64,000 nucleotides of DNA from an uncultured Eubacteriales bacterium (GCA_900542295.1 UQNJ01000012.1:1-64000); one strand, 5' to 3'. Numbered from the stretch's first letter, positions 21,209-30,555 are shown. The notes: generated by a model not told the origin, from the letters alone. Program-made: numbers and translations.

Positions 21209-21730
21209 ATGAAATCTAAAGATACATTCAGTGTTGCATATACAGCGCTTATGGCGGCTGTAGTATTTGTAGCCACATACCTGATAAAGATACCAAATCC
21301 CGTAACAGGTGGGTATAGTCATATGGGAGACTGTATGATATTTCTGGCTGTTGTTATTCTTGGCCGCAGAGACGGGGCTATAGCGGCATCTATAGGAGGA
21401 GCTTTGTCCGATCTTCTGGCAGGAGCTGCTGCCTGGATAGTGCCTACACTTGTTATAAAGTTTATTATGGCATTTATAATGGGAACCATAATCCTTAAGG
21501 AACCGATGAATACAAAGAGACAGTTTGTCGGCGCAGCAGCAGGAGGGATTTTTCAGATGGTTTCCTATACTGTTGTAAAAATTGTGCTTATAGGTATCGG
21601 TCCGGCTGTTATGTCTATACCTAATGTGACAATTCAGACCGGTGTAGGAATAATTCTGTTCATGGTTTTGGTAAAAATCTTATCGAATCATGCAGCAGGA
21701 ATTTTCAGGATGCGAGGTGAAACAAGATGA
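21209..21730 (+). CDS. ECF-transporter substrate-binding (S) component
   Basis: 173 residues, five to six membrane helices, with the ECF S-component signature AYTALMAAVVFVATYL near the N terminus. The family pairs with shared EcfA/A'/T energising subunits encoded elsewhere to import vitamins or other trace nutrients. The start is ATG behind AGGAGG. The stop overlaps the next start codon (ATGA), a tight link to the amidohydrolase that suggests the imported compound is its substrate. The identity of the substrate is not readable. Confidence 0.82.
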   Translation: MKSKDTFSVAYTALMAAVVFVATYLIKIPNPVTGGYSHMGDCMIFLAVVILGRRDGAIAASIGGALSDLLAGAAAWIVPTLVIKFIMAFIMGTIILKEPMNTKRQFVGAAAGGIFQMVSYTVVKIVLIGIGPAVMSIPNVTIQTGVGIILFMVLVKILSNHAAGIFRMRGETR

Positions 21731-22440
21731 AAAAGATAGACGCACATGCGCATATCGGCTATATAGGCGGCTGGGCAGATGTGGGAATTACGGAGAATCA
21801 GCTGCTTGAGCAAATGGAAAAGTTTGATATAGAAAAAACAGCTCTCTGCTGTGAAGATAATGAATTAACGCTTGAAGTAATGGAAAGGCATCCGGGAAGA
21901 ATAATCGGTTGTATATATGTTAACCCCTTCAATTTGCAGTCGGTGGAAAATATGGAGAAGTATGCAGGAAAAGGATTTTCGGCCGTGAAGCTTAATCCGC
22001 TGAGACATGCATATTGTGCCGATGGAGACTTAGTTGATCCTATTATGGAGAAAGCGTATAAATTAAGTTTGCCTGTATGTATACACAGCGGTCACCCTCC
22101 GTATTCTTTACCATGGCAGATAGGACTTCTATCAGAAAGACATCCTCAGGTCAAGATTATGATGATACATATGGGGCATGGGCATGGGGTATATATAGAT
22201 GCCGCTATTAAGATGGCAAGAAAGTTTCCTAATATTTACCTTGAAATGTCCGGTATGCCGATGCCTTCAAAAATAAAAGAGGCTTACGGAACTGTTGGCA
22301 AGCATAGAATAATGTTTGGAACAGATACTCCTTTTCATCATCCAAGCGTAGAAATACAAAAAATTCTCGTAAGCGGAGTGGGTGATGAGGGAGTTCAGCG
22401 TATATTTTATAATAACGCCGAAGAATTTTTCGGATTGTAG
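21727..22440 (+). CDS. TIM-barrel metal-dependent hydrolase (amidohydrolase-2 type)
   Basis: 237 residues of the metallo-hydrolase fold. H7 and H9 in DAHAHIG, H in CIHSGHPP, H in MMIHMGHGHG, and D in MFGTDTPF line up as metal and catalytic residues. It is a small single-domain member of a group that includes 2-pyrone-4,6-dicarboxylate and related hydrolases. Translationally coupled to the ECF S component, so it may process an imported heterocycle or amide. Confidence 0.75.
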   Translation: MKKIDAHAHIGYIGGWADVGITENQLLEQMEKFDIEKTALCCEDNELTLEVMERHPGRIIGCIYVNPFNLQSVENMEKYAGKGFSAVKLNPLRHAYCADGDLVDPIMEKAYKLSLPVCIHSGHPPYSLPWQIGLLSERHPQVKIMMIHMGHGHGVYIDAAIKMARKFPNIYLEMSGMPMPSKIKEAYGTVGKHRIMFGTDTPFHHPSVEIQKILVSGVGDEGVQRIFYNNAEEFFGL

Positions 22441-22469
22441 ATGTTAATTTAAACGATAGAAAATAATAT

Positions 22470-22512
22470 AAAGCAAAGACTTTTGTATATTGTCTTTGCT
22501 TTTGTTTTTTTG
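22470..22512 (+). terminator. Terminator after the amidohydrolase gene
   Basis: Arms AAGCAAAGAC / GTCTTTGCTT with an 11-base loop followed by TTGTTTTTTT. Confidence 0.8.
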
Positions 22513-22519
22513 ACAGCTG

Positions 22520-22528
22520 TGGTACAAT
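22520..22528 (+). promoter_or_regulatory. Extended -10 promoter for the FHA-SEDS / PBP operon
   Basis: TG-G-TACAAT at 22520-22528, about 43 bases before the start codon; no good -35 at 17 bases (TTGACA at 22510-22515 is too close to pair with it). Confidence 0.4.
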
Positions 22529-22570
22529 ATCAAAAAAGGAATTGAGATTATTTACAGAAAGGCGGATAGT

Positions 22571-24376
22571 ATGAGTTTTGAAATCTTTGACAAAACAATT
22601 CAGCTCACAGATATGTATACGGCAAGTGTGAGATGGATATTTGTCTTATTGGCACTGTACATATTGATAAGGTCTATAAAATCTCTTTTGCAGACTAAAA
22701 ACCCTTCAGAAGTATGGGCTTATATGAATATGAAGATATTAAGAACCAATGATGAAGGTATTCCCGTTGAATCGGAAGAAATAAGCATGCCCATAACTCA
22801 TTGGGAAAGTGTAATAGGAAGAGATAAGAACTGCGACATTTCTATTCAGGACCCTGCATTGTCACGCAATCACGGAATACTGATGCGGGATACGAAAGGA
22901 AACTGGACATACAGGGACTTGGGCTCAAAAAACGGAACACTGATTAACGGTGAGGAAGTCGGAAGCGCAGTAGGACAGAGGCGCAGCGCCAAAAGCAAGA
23001 AGAGTAAGATAGGGCAGATGGGGCATGCCGTAAGTGTTGAATATGGGGACATAATACAGGCAGGACTTACAGAAATGATTCTGATGCCCATAAGTGTGGA
23101 AGAAAAGAACAATAATACGGCAATGCGGCGTCTGGATACACACTTTATGACGGCAGGACCATCTCTTGCGGCGCTTGTGCTGTTTCAGATTTTAACGGCA
23201 TTTCAGCTATGGATTGCTCTTGGTGAAGAGTACTACACTCAGGTGTTTTTCTCTATGGGAGGGCTTACCGTGATAATGCTTGCATATTTTGCTGTTATGC
23301 GTGGCTTGGGGAATACTGCTTTTGAAATGGAAACAATAGCTTTTTTCCTTTCCACCTTGAGCATGGCGGTGGTAGCTTCTTCGGCTCCCGAAAGTATGTT
23401 TAAGCAATTTATTGCCATAACTCTCGGCGCCGGGGCAATGATAATAATGTGTATAATACTCAGAAACCTTGACCGAACAAAGAAACTGAGATGGGTGCTG
23501 CTTATAGGGGCAGCGATACTGCTCATAGCCAATCTGACAATAGGAACGTTCAGCTATGGTGCAAAGAATTGGATAAGTATAGGAGGCTTTTCCTTCCAGC
23601 CGTCGGAAATAGTAAAGGTTGTGTTTATCTGGATAGGAGCAGCCACCCTTGATGAGCTTTATGAGAAAAAGAATCTTATGGTATTCATGATTTTTTCCGT
23701 ATACTGTTTTGGATGTCTGGGGCTCATGGGTGATTTTGGAACGGCAATAATATTTTTCGTTACATTTTTGATAATATCATTCCTCAGGAGCGGAGATTTC
23801 TCAAAGCTGGTTTTGATGGTTGGAGCTGCTGCGGTAGGTGGATTTATGATACTACGATTTAAGCCTTATATCGCAAACAGATTTGCCTCATGGACTCATG
23901 TATGGGATGCTGCAATGGTTGACGGTGCAGGCTTTCAGCAGAGCAGAACCATGAGTGCGGCTGCAAGCGGAGGGCTTGTCGGTGTAGGCGCAGGTGAAGG
24001 CTGGCTCGAAAGTGTTCCTGCGGCTGACACAGATATGGTTTTCGGCATGCTCATAGAGGAATGGGGATTTATAATTGCTGTACTTGCAGTGTTGTCCATA
24101 GTGACATTATCTGTGTTTGCTTACAGAGCAATATTTGCGGGCAGGTCGACTTATTATACCATAGCCGCATGCGGAGCTATGTCCATGTTCATATTCCAGA
24201 CCACGCTTAATGTGTTCGGATGTGTTGATCTGCTGCCATTTACCGGTGTGACTTTCCCGTTTGTGTCCAATGGCGGAACAAGTATGATGGTTTCGTGGGC
24301 ACTTCTTGCCTTTCTAAAAGCGGCAGATACAAGAGAGCGAGCCAGTATTGCAGTAAAGGCAGGTGGTAAGATATGA
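22571..24376 (+). CDS. FHA-domain fused FtsW/RodA/SpoVE (SEDS) glycosyltransferase
   Basis: 601 residues. One N-terminal membrane helix (about 14-36) is followed by a cytosolic FHA domain at about 81-130 (VIGRDKNCDISI, SRNHG, LGSKNGTLING), then a multi-span SEDS domain with PADTDMVFGMLIEEWGF and FVSNGGTSMMVSWALLAF near the end. SEDS proteins polymerise peptidoglycan glycan strands, working with a class B PBP. The FHA module binds phosphothreonine, so activity could be controlled by a Ser/Thr kinase. The downstream PBP gene starts in the stop codon (ATGA overlap). Confidence 0.9.
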   Translation: MSFEIFDKTIQLTDMYTASVRWIFVLLALYILIRSIKSLLQTKNPSEVWAYMNMKILRTNDEGIPVESEEISMPITHWESVIGRDKNCDISIQDPALSRNHGILMRDTKGNWTYRDLGSKNGTLINGEEVGSAVGQRRSAKSKKSKIGQMGHAVSVEYGDIIQAGLTEMILMPISVEEKNNNTAMRRLDTHFMTAGPSLAALVLFQILTAFQLWIALGEEYYTQVFFSMGGLTVIMLAYFAVMRGLGNTAFEMETIAFFLSTLSMAVVASSAPESMFKQFIAITLGAGAMIIMCIILRNLDRTKKLRWVLLIGAAILLIANLTIGTFSYGAKNWISIGGFSFQPSEIVKVVFIWIGAATLDELYEKKNLMVFMIFSVYCFGCLGLMGDFGTAIIFFVTFLIISFLRSGDFSKLVLMVGAAAVGGFMILRFKPYIANRFASWTHVWDAAMVDGAGFQQSRTMSAAASGGLVGVGAGEGWLESVPAADTDMVFGMLIEEWGFIIAVLAVLSIVTLSVFAYRAIFAGRSTYYTIAACGAMSMFIFQTTLNVFGCVDLLPFTGVTFPFVSNGGTSMMVSWALLAFLKAADTRERASIAVKAGGKI

Positions 24377-25680
24377 AGAAAATGGAAGGGAGAGCTATGC
24401 TGTGTCTCCTTTTATCGGCGGTTCTTGTAATAGGAACGGTGATATTTGGAGTGAGATTTGTTCGTGACGGAGATGAATGGGCATCTTTTTATGCCAACGC
24501 TCATGTTTATTCCGGCGGCAAATTGGCAGTCGGAACAGTATACGACAGGAACGGGGAAATACTTCTTAAAAATGACAGCGAAGGGCCTCATTATAATGAT
24601 GACAGCGTTGTAAGAAAAGCGACCATGCAGGTAGTGGGAGACCCTGATATGAATGTATCGACAGGAGTAAATTACGCTTTCAGAAAGGAAATAATCGGAT
24701 ATAACATTTTGACCGGAAGCAACGGATTTTTGTTTGCTGACAACAGAGAAGTTAATTTAACCATAGATGCGGAAGTTTCCGGAGTTGCTTATGAAGCATT
24801 GGGAAATCGTGACGGCTTTGTGGGAGTATATAATTGGAAAACAGGCGAAATAATATGTATGGTAAGTAAACCTACATATGACCCTGCATATCCGGAGCAG
24901 GCGAAAGATGCGGAGTCAGGATCTTATATAAATAAGGTGCTTTCTGCTGCTGCAACGCCCGGATCTACATTTAAGCTTGTTACTACAGCAGCTGCAATAG
25001 AAAATAAACCTGACCTTGACAGCTGGTCTTTCAGATGCAGCGGAACACATATTATAGACGGTGAAAAAGTCACCTGTCAAAGTGCTCATGGTAATGTTGA
25101 CATATATGGAGCCTTATCGAAATCGTGTAATTGTGCTTATGCCGCATTGACTCTTGAACTTGGAAGTGATGTGATGAACAGCATGGTTGAGCAGCTGAGA
25201 CTTACAGACTCATATGATATAAACGGGATTAAATCCATGCCGGGTACTTTTAATTTCGATACATATAATATAAATCTGGGATGGGCAGGTGTAGGACAGT
25301 TTGAAGATAAAGTGAATCCGCTTTCGATGATGGTATATATGGGTTCGATAGCCGGTGGTGGAAGTGCGGCGTCTCCTGTTTTGAAAATGGGAAGTTCCTC
25401 AGAAACGGTTGAACTGATCGATTCCGATACGGCGCTTAAAATGGACGCTCTGATGCGAAATAATGTAACCTCCAATTACGGTGACGGAAACTATCCGGGA
25501 CTGGAGCTGAGGGCAAAGTCCGGAACTGCCGAAGGTGGCCCGGGCCGCTCGCCGGATGCCTGGTTCTGCGGTTATTCCGGCGATTTCGCCTTTGTGGTCT
25601 GCGTCGAGAAAGGCGGCTACGGCTCTGCCGTAGCGGGCCCAGTGGCAAATAAGGTTTTGCAGGCGATAGCGGCAAAATGA
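24373..25680 (+). CDS. Class B-like penicillin-binding protein (transpeptidase)
   Basis: 435 residues: an N-terminal membrane anchor (about 8-28), a short linker in place of the large dimerisation domain, and a transpeptidase domain. Catalytic triads are S198-T-F-K201, S251-C-N253 and K382-S-G-T385. It resembles the short PbpA-type partner of SEDS proteins and would cross-link strands made by the FHA-SEDS partner, with which it overlaps by four bases. From about codon 380 to the end the base composition changes sharply to GC-rich codons (see findings). Confidence 0.9.
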   Translation: MKKMEGRAMLCLLLSAVLVIGTVIFGVRFVRDGDEWASFYANAHVYSGGKLAVGTVYDRNGEILLKNDSEGPHYNDDSVVRKATMQVVGDPDMNVSTGVNYAFRKEIIGYNILTGSNGFLFADNREVNLTIDAEVSGVAYEALGNRDGFVGVYNWKTGEIICMVSKPTYDPAYPEQAKDAESGSYINKVLSAAATPGSTFKLVTTAAAIENKPDLDSWSFRCSGTHIIDGEKVTCQSAHGNVDIYGALSKSCNCAYAALTLELGSDVMNSMVEQLRLTDSYDINGIKSMPGTFNFDTYNINLGWAGVGQFEDKVNPLSMMVYMGSIAGGGSAASPVLKMGSSSETVELIDSDTALKMDALMRNNVTSNYGDGNYPGLELRAKSGTAEGGPGRSPDAWFCGYSGDFAFVVCVEKGGYGSAVAGPVANKVLQAIAAK

Positions 25681-25690
25681 CAGATTTAAA

Positions 25691-25748
25691 AATTCCCCCT
25701 CCGGTGTGATAGGAAAAGCTGATGTTGCATCGGAGGGGATTTGTATTT
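25691..25748 (+). terminator. Probable terminator after the PBP gene
   Basis: Arms ATTCCCCCTCCG(G)TG / CA(T)CGGAGGGGAT with an unpaired centre of about 26 bases, followed by TTGTATTT. The T-tract is weak. Confidence 0.55.
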
Positions 25749-25830
25749 GAGATAAATAACTCACAATTTACATCTGTAAATATATATTAAAATATTTTTT
25801 GGATAATATTTTTTAAAAAAGATAATTGTG

Positions 25831-25861
25831 TTGACAATTTTTCATGGGGGGGGGGTATACT
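25831..25861 (+). promoter_or_regulatory. Promoter with a G10 tract as spacer (candidate phase-variable switch)
   Basis: TTGACA at 25831-25836 and TATACT at 25856-25861 are separated by 19 bases, of which the last ten (25846-25855) are an unbroken run of G. With eight G the spacer would be the optimal 17 bases. Homopolymer slippage would move the spacing between strong and weak values. The transcript would begin about 72 bases before the start at 25940. Confidence 0.7.
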
Positions 25862-25939
25862 GAAAGTGAAAAATTTGACAGTAATTGTAGGGTGAGAAAG
25901 CTCAGCTGCAACATACGACAAGAAAGGAGCCGTTTTATT

Positions 25940-27940
25940 ATGAAAAAGTTTATAACTGTGATGCTGTCCATGGTCTTGATTATTTCCTGCATGATTATGC
26001 CGGTTTCGGCATTTGCTTCACAGGAAATAACAGTGAATGGAGATTTATCTTATGAAAAGCTGAAAATGGAAAATTCAGATAACGTACCTCCGGTGGTTCC
26101 GGCAGAAGGAACGTTTGGAAATGACTTGTTATGGAATGTTGACAGTAACAATAAGCTGACAATATCAGGCACAGGTGAAATGCCTGACTTTAATTTGGAA
26201 TCGGATAGACCTTGGCATAATTACAGGGAGATCGTAACATCTGTTGAGATTAAAGATGGAATAACCAATGTAAGCAAGTATGCATTCGGGAACTTTGAGA
26301 ATTTGATATCTGTTTCACTTCCGGACAGCATAACGGAAATAGAAGCCAATGCTTTTGCATATTGTTGGAAACTTACCTCAATAAACATGCCTTATAAACT
26401 AAAAAGTATAGGGAGCAATGCCTTTAATGTTACAGGAATACAATCCATAATAATCCCTGACGGAGTTACTTACATACGGGGAAGTGCATTTAAAAACGCA
26501 CAATTAACATCTGTAATAATACCGGATGGCATAAAGCAAATATATGAAAAGACATTTGCCGGCTGTCCTCTGACTTCAGTAAGCATTCCGGACAGTGTGA
26601 CGGTAATAGGATACGCAGCCTTTTACGAATGTGATAAGCTGACTTCTATCATTATTCCGGAAAGTGTAAGTGAGGTATCAGATCGTGCATTTTATGGCTG
26701 TACGGCAATTGAACAGGCTCTGATTGAGGGGGAACCTTATATAGCAGATGGAGCGCTTCCGGCAAAGAAATATATATATGAACGTGATATAAATTTTGGA
26801 AGCATTACAATATCACCTGATAAGATGGAATATACCGGTAATTTTCTTGAACCCGATGTTACGGTTAAGACTTATCTCGGAAAAACCTTAAAAGAAGGTA
26901 CCGATTATGAAATCTGGGCATGGTCAGACAATCGTTATGCAGGAACAGGAGAGGTGACGATATACGGAACAGGACAATATCGCGGAAAAATAAAAGGAAC
27001 ATTTGAAATAACGAAGCCGGGAACAGAAATAATTTTTGAAGGCAAGGATATTGTGAGAATCGGCGGTGCGGACAGATATGAGACATCGGTGTGCGCTGCT
27101 GACCAACTCAAGAAAAGATTGGGAATTAGAGAATTTGACAACATTGTAGTTGCAAGCGGTGACGGATATGCAGATGCTCTTTCCGGAACATATTTGGCAA
27201 AAGTTAAGAATGCTCCCGTTCTTCTGGTAGGAGATAACGGTTTAAGTGAAAAATATATAAGTAAATATATTGATAATAATTTGAGCGCCGGGGGAACAGT
27301 ATATATACTGGGTGGAACAGGAGTAATAACACAGAACTTTGAAAATATATTGAAGGATGGTTCGCATAAAGTTGAAAGGCTGGGCGGAACGGACAGATAT
27401 GCTACAAATATGATGATATTAGAAGCCGCCGGTGCAGCGTCAGAAGACATGTTAGTCTGCTCAGGTGACGGATTTGCAGACGCATTGTCGGCTTCAGCGG
27501 TAGGAAAACCTGTATTATTGGTAAATAAAAACCTTTATGACGGACAGAAGTCATATCTTGATAAGCTTTCCGGAAGAAAATATTATATTATAGGCGGAAA
27601 TGGCGCTGTAAGTTCTGCTGTTGAAAAAGAGATAAAGATATACGGAAAAACTGTGAGACTGTGTGGTGACAATCGATATGCCACATCGTCAGCGGTTGCA
27701 CGTGAATTTTTCGGAGACAAAGCTGAAGCAGCAGTTTTTGCCTTCGGAGATGATTTTCCGGATGGACTGTCGGCAGGACCTCTGGCAGCCTCAATAGAGG
27801 CACCTCTGCTTCTTGTCACATCTACAAATACAGCTGATGCTGCGGCATATGTAAGTTATAACAAAATTACAAAGGCAGCAGTTATGGGCGGACCGAAACT
27901 GATTCCGAATAGTGTGATTTATGGCATTTTGAATTCATAA
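25940..27940 (+). CDS. Surface protein with BspA-type leucine-rich repeats and three CWB2 cell-wall-binding repeats
   Basis: 666 residues. The signal peptide ends near residue 29 (SAFA-S). Residues about 90-270 hold BspA/LRR_5 repeats (SVSLPDSITEIEANAFAYC and similar), a family used for adhesion to host or bacterial surfaces. Three CWB2 modules follow from about residue 372 (RIGGADRYETS, RLGGTDRYATN, RLCGDNRYATS), which hold S-layer-type proteins to the wall through anionic polymer. The frame opens at 25844 but AGAAAGGAG precedes ATG 25940, which is chosen. It is monocistronic and sits behind the G-tract promoter. Confidence 0.88.
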   Translation: MKKFITVMLSMVLIISCMIMPVSAFASQEITVNGDLSYEKLKMENSDNVPPVVPAEGTFGNDLLWNVDSNNKLTISGTGEMPDFNLESDRPWHNYREIVTSVEIKDGITNVSKYAFGNFENLISVSLPDSITEIEANAFAYCWKLTSINMPYKLKSIGSNAFNVTGIQSIIIPDGVTYIRGSAFKNAQLTSVIIPDGIKQIYEKTFAGCPLTSVSIPDSVTVIGYAAFYECDKLTSIIIPESVSEVSDRAFYGCTAIEQALIEGEPYIADGALPAKKYIYERDINFGSITISPDKMEYTGNFLEPDVTVKTYLGKTLKEGTDYEIWAWSDNRYAGTGEVTIYGTGQYRGKIKGTFEITKPGTEIIFEGKDIVRIGGADRYETSVCAADQLKKRLGIREFDNIVVASGDGYADALSGTYLAKVKNAPVLLVGDNGLSEKYISKYIDNNLSAGGTVYILGGTGVITQNFENILKDGSHKVERLGGTDRYATNMMILEAAGAASEDMLVCSGDGFADALSASAVGKPVLLVNKNLYDGQKSYLDKLSGRKYYIIGGNGAVSSAVEKEIKIYGKTVRLCGDNRYATSSAVAREFFGDKAEAAVFAFGDDFPDGLSAGPLAASIEAPLLLVTSTNTADAAAYVSYNKITKAAVMGGPKLIPNSVIYGILNS

Positions 27941-27977
27941 CTTACGGAACATCTGCTATTCTATTTATAAAAAATTC

Positions 27978-28014
27978 AAAACTCCATGCTCTGTTTACCG
28001 GGCATGGAGTTTTT
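27978..28014 (+). terminator. Terminator of the LRR/CWB2 surface protein gene
   Basis: Arms AACTCCATGC / GCATGGAGTT with a 12-base loop and TTTTT behind. Confidence 0.82.
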
Positions 28015-28217
28015 ATGATTTGAGTTTATTGTGGAAGTCGTGTAAGGGAGAGAAATTTATGATATAATGGATGCAGCATACTATATAAGACTTTTTTAAA
28101 AATATACGAATCGTGACTAAAATCAATCAATTAAGAATTTTGTAAGAAAACGATGAACTTTTTTGTAAAAATGAGGCTTTAATATATAGACATAAGGCGA
28201 AAGGAGAAGCAAAATAA

Positions 28218-28931
28218 ATGGGAAATCACCAGAACATCAACATTATGGTTTGTGATGACGATAAGGAGATAGCAGGAGCTATAGAGATATATCTCAGAAA
28301 CGAGGGGTACAATGTTTTCAAGGCATTTAACGGGGTAGAAGCACTTGACATTGCAAAGAGAGAAACTCTGCACCTTATAATCATGGATGTAATGATGCCT
28401 AAGATGGACGGAATACAGGCAACGATGAAACTTAGAGAAGAAAAGAATATTCCTATTATAATGCTTTCTGCAAAATCTGAGGACTACGATAAAATAACGG
28501 GTCTTAATGTCGGAGCTGATGATTATGTGACAAAGCCTTTTAATCCGTTAGAGCTGATAGCACGAGTTAAATCTCAGCTTAGAAGATATGTAAATCTGGG
28601 GAGCCTTGCGGGGACTTCTGCTCAATTGGGAGTTTACAAATCGGGGGGACTGGTTGTTGACGACAATGAGAAAAGCGTTACTTTGGATGGAGAGCAGGTT
28701 GTTGTAACACCCATTGAGTTTGGAATTTTAAAACTTTTAACATCAAATGCAGGCAGAGTTTACAGTATAGAACAGATATATGAAGCTGTATGGAACGAGC
28801 CTGCATACAGTCCGGAAAACACTGTAGCGGTGCACATAAGAAGGATAAGAGAAAAAATAGAAATAGACCCGAAAAATCCAAGATATTTGAAGGTGGTGTG
28901 GGGAATTGGATACAAGATTGAAAAATTATAA
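28218..28931 (+). CDS. OmpR-family response regulator
   Basis: 237 residues. The receiver domain has the acidic pair CDDD near residue 14, phospho-acceptor D57 in IIMDVMMPKMDG and K in TKPFNP. A C-terminal winged-helix DNA-binding domain follows (VVTPIEFGILKLL to GIGYKIE). It resembles VanR-type regulators. The end overlaps the histidine kinase gene by 26 bases. Upstream, TTTTGTAAGAA at 28138 and TTTTGTAAAAA at 28161 form a loose direct repeat that could be its site, with low confidence. Confidence 0.93.
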   Translation: MGNHQNINIMVCDDDKEIAGAIEIYLRNEGYNVFKAFNGVEALDIAKRETLHLIIMDVMMPKMDGIQATMKLREEKNIPIIMLSAKSEDYDKITGLNVGADDYVTKPFNPLELIARVKSQLRRYVNLGSLAGTSAQLGVYKSGGLVVDDNEKSVTLDGEQVVVTPIEFGILKLLTSNAGRVYSIEQIYEAVWNEPAYSPENTVAVHIRRIREKIEIDPKNPRYLKVVWGIGYKIEKL

Positions 28932-30552
28932 AGCAAGAGAAAGCATATTTGCTGTTCTATTTGGCCTGGAGACTGTTATTGTCTGGGGACTGTTTGTCTG
29001 CGGAAGCATATTTGCTGCAATTAACACCATGACATGGGCTGACGGATATCCTAAGGAAGATGTATATCTTTATGCCGGAAATATAATAAATACAGATAGA
29101 TTTAATTATATACAAAATGCAGCCGGAATAGGTGGAATGGCAGGGATTTTGACAGCAGCAGTTATTTTGGTAGCGCTTATAGTTCTTGTCGGAACGGGAA
29201 GAAAAGATGAAAACGGTAAAGTTCATCTTAATTGGTTCGACAGGCTCTGGAGCGAGATTCAGATAACGATTGGAGTTCTGGCAGGCGTATGGGCCGGTTC
29301 GATATCTCTGATAATGTTTGACATATGGCTCAGAGGCGATTATCTGGGTATATGGGAAAGCTACGGCGAAGTAGGATATTACAGCACCGGAGTGTTTACA
29401 AAAGAAATTGAAACTGCATATTGTACTGTAGGGCTTGCCGTAAGTGTATTTGCAATGCTGTTTTGTGCAATGTCACTGATTAAAAAGATCAAGTGCAAGC
29501 AGTTCTGGGAATATTCCCTTTTGGGAGGCGCATTCCTTGCGGTATACAGAAGTATAAAGGGCAGTGATAAGACATTGCTCAAAGTTTTGGCAGTTCTTAT
29601 AGTCGGTGCGATACTTTCAGCCACATGGATGTTACTGCCTGTGATACTGGTACTTATTTTAATCTTTGTGCCTAAGATTGTAAAGAAATTTATGAATATA
29701 AAGAAAGGCATAGAAGAAGTAAAGAATGGCAACCTGACATATAAAATTCCTGTAGAAGAGGATGTAAAAGGTGTCAGAGGAGAGCTTGACCGCATGGCAG
29801 CAGATATAAACGAAATATCGAAGGCCTCCAATATTGCGGTACAGAATGAGCTGAAGAATCAGAGAATGAAAACAGATTTGATTTCCAATGTGTCACATGA
29901 TCTTAAAACTCCTCTCACTTCAATGATTTCATATATAGATCTGATGAAGAAAGAAGGACTTGAAAGCCCAAATGCTCCGGAATATCTGGATATAATAGAT
30001 AATAAAACCCAGAGACTGAAAATTCTGACAGAAAATTTGTTTGAAGCAGCAAAGGCCTCTTCCGGTGCGATACCTGTAAATATGGAAGAAATAGACTTAG
30101 ACTCACTCCTTGCACAGTCTCTTGTGGAGATGGAAGAGAAGCTCAGTGCAAAAAATCTTGATATTCAGATGAAAAACGAGTGTGAAGACACAAGAATAAT
30201 GGCAGATGGGCAGCTTATGTGGCGAGTGCTTGAAAATCTTTTCGGCAATATTTCAAAATATGCTATGGATAACAGCAGAGTTTATGTCAATGTAACGCAG
30301 AATGAGCCGAAGAATGAAAGCTCGACGAAATTCATCATACTTGAAATTAAAAATATATCCAAGGAGCCGCTCAATATATCGGCAGCCGAATTGATGGAAA
30401 GGTTTAAGCGTGGAGATGAATCAAGAAACACAGAAGGCAGCGGACTTGGTCTTGCAATAGCAAAGGATCTTGTTAAGCTGATGAACGGTGTGTTTGAAAT
30501 AACGGTAGACGGCGATTTGTTCAAAGCTACTGTGATGATGGAAAAAGCCTGA
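28906..30552 (+). CDS. Membrane sensor histidine kinase
   Basis: 548 residues. The N-terminal third holds several membrane helices (about 14-40, 68-90, 112-138, 170-190, 228-262), then a HAMP-like linker (IKKGIEEVKNGNLTYKIP). The HisKA phospho-acceptor is H331 in SNVSHDLKTPLTSM. A HATPase domain has N-box ENLFGNISKYA and G-box GSGLGLAI. The start is a TTG inside the regulator gene. Partner of the OmpR-type regulator; the signal is unknown and no target operon is adjacent. Confidence 0.92.
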   Translation: MDTRLKNYKARESIFAVLFGLETVIVWGLFVCGSIFAAINTMTWADGYPKEDVYLYAGNIINTDRFNYIQNAAGIGGMAGILTAAVILVALIVLVGTGRKDENGKVHLNWFDRLWSEIQITIGVLAGVWAGSISLIMFDIWLRGDYLGIWESYGEVGYYSTGVFTKEIETAYCTVGLAVSVFAMLFCAMSLIKKIKCKQFWEYSLLGGAFLAVYRSIKGSDKTLLKVLAVLIVGAILSATWMLLPVILVLILIFVPKIVKKFMNIKKGIEEVKNGNLTYKIPVEEDVKGVRGELDRMAADINEISKASNIAVQNELKNQRMKTDLISNVSHDLKTPLTSMISYIDLMKKEGLESPNAPEYLDIIDNKTQRLKILTENLFEAAKASSGAIPVNMEEIDLDSLLAQSLVEMEEKLSAKNLDIQMKNECEDTRIMADGQLMWRVLENLFGNISKYAMDNSRVYVNVTQNEPKNESSTKFIILEIKNISKEPLNISAAELMERFKRGDESRNTEGSGLGLAIAKDLVKLMNGVFEITVDGDLFKATVMMEKA

Positions 30553-30555
30553 TAT

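Noticed and set aside
25844..25939. Longer start of the surface protein from 25844.
   Set aside because: It would begin inside the promoter and read through the G tract; the signal peptide and ribosome binding site fit ATG 25940.
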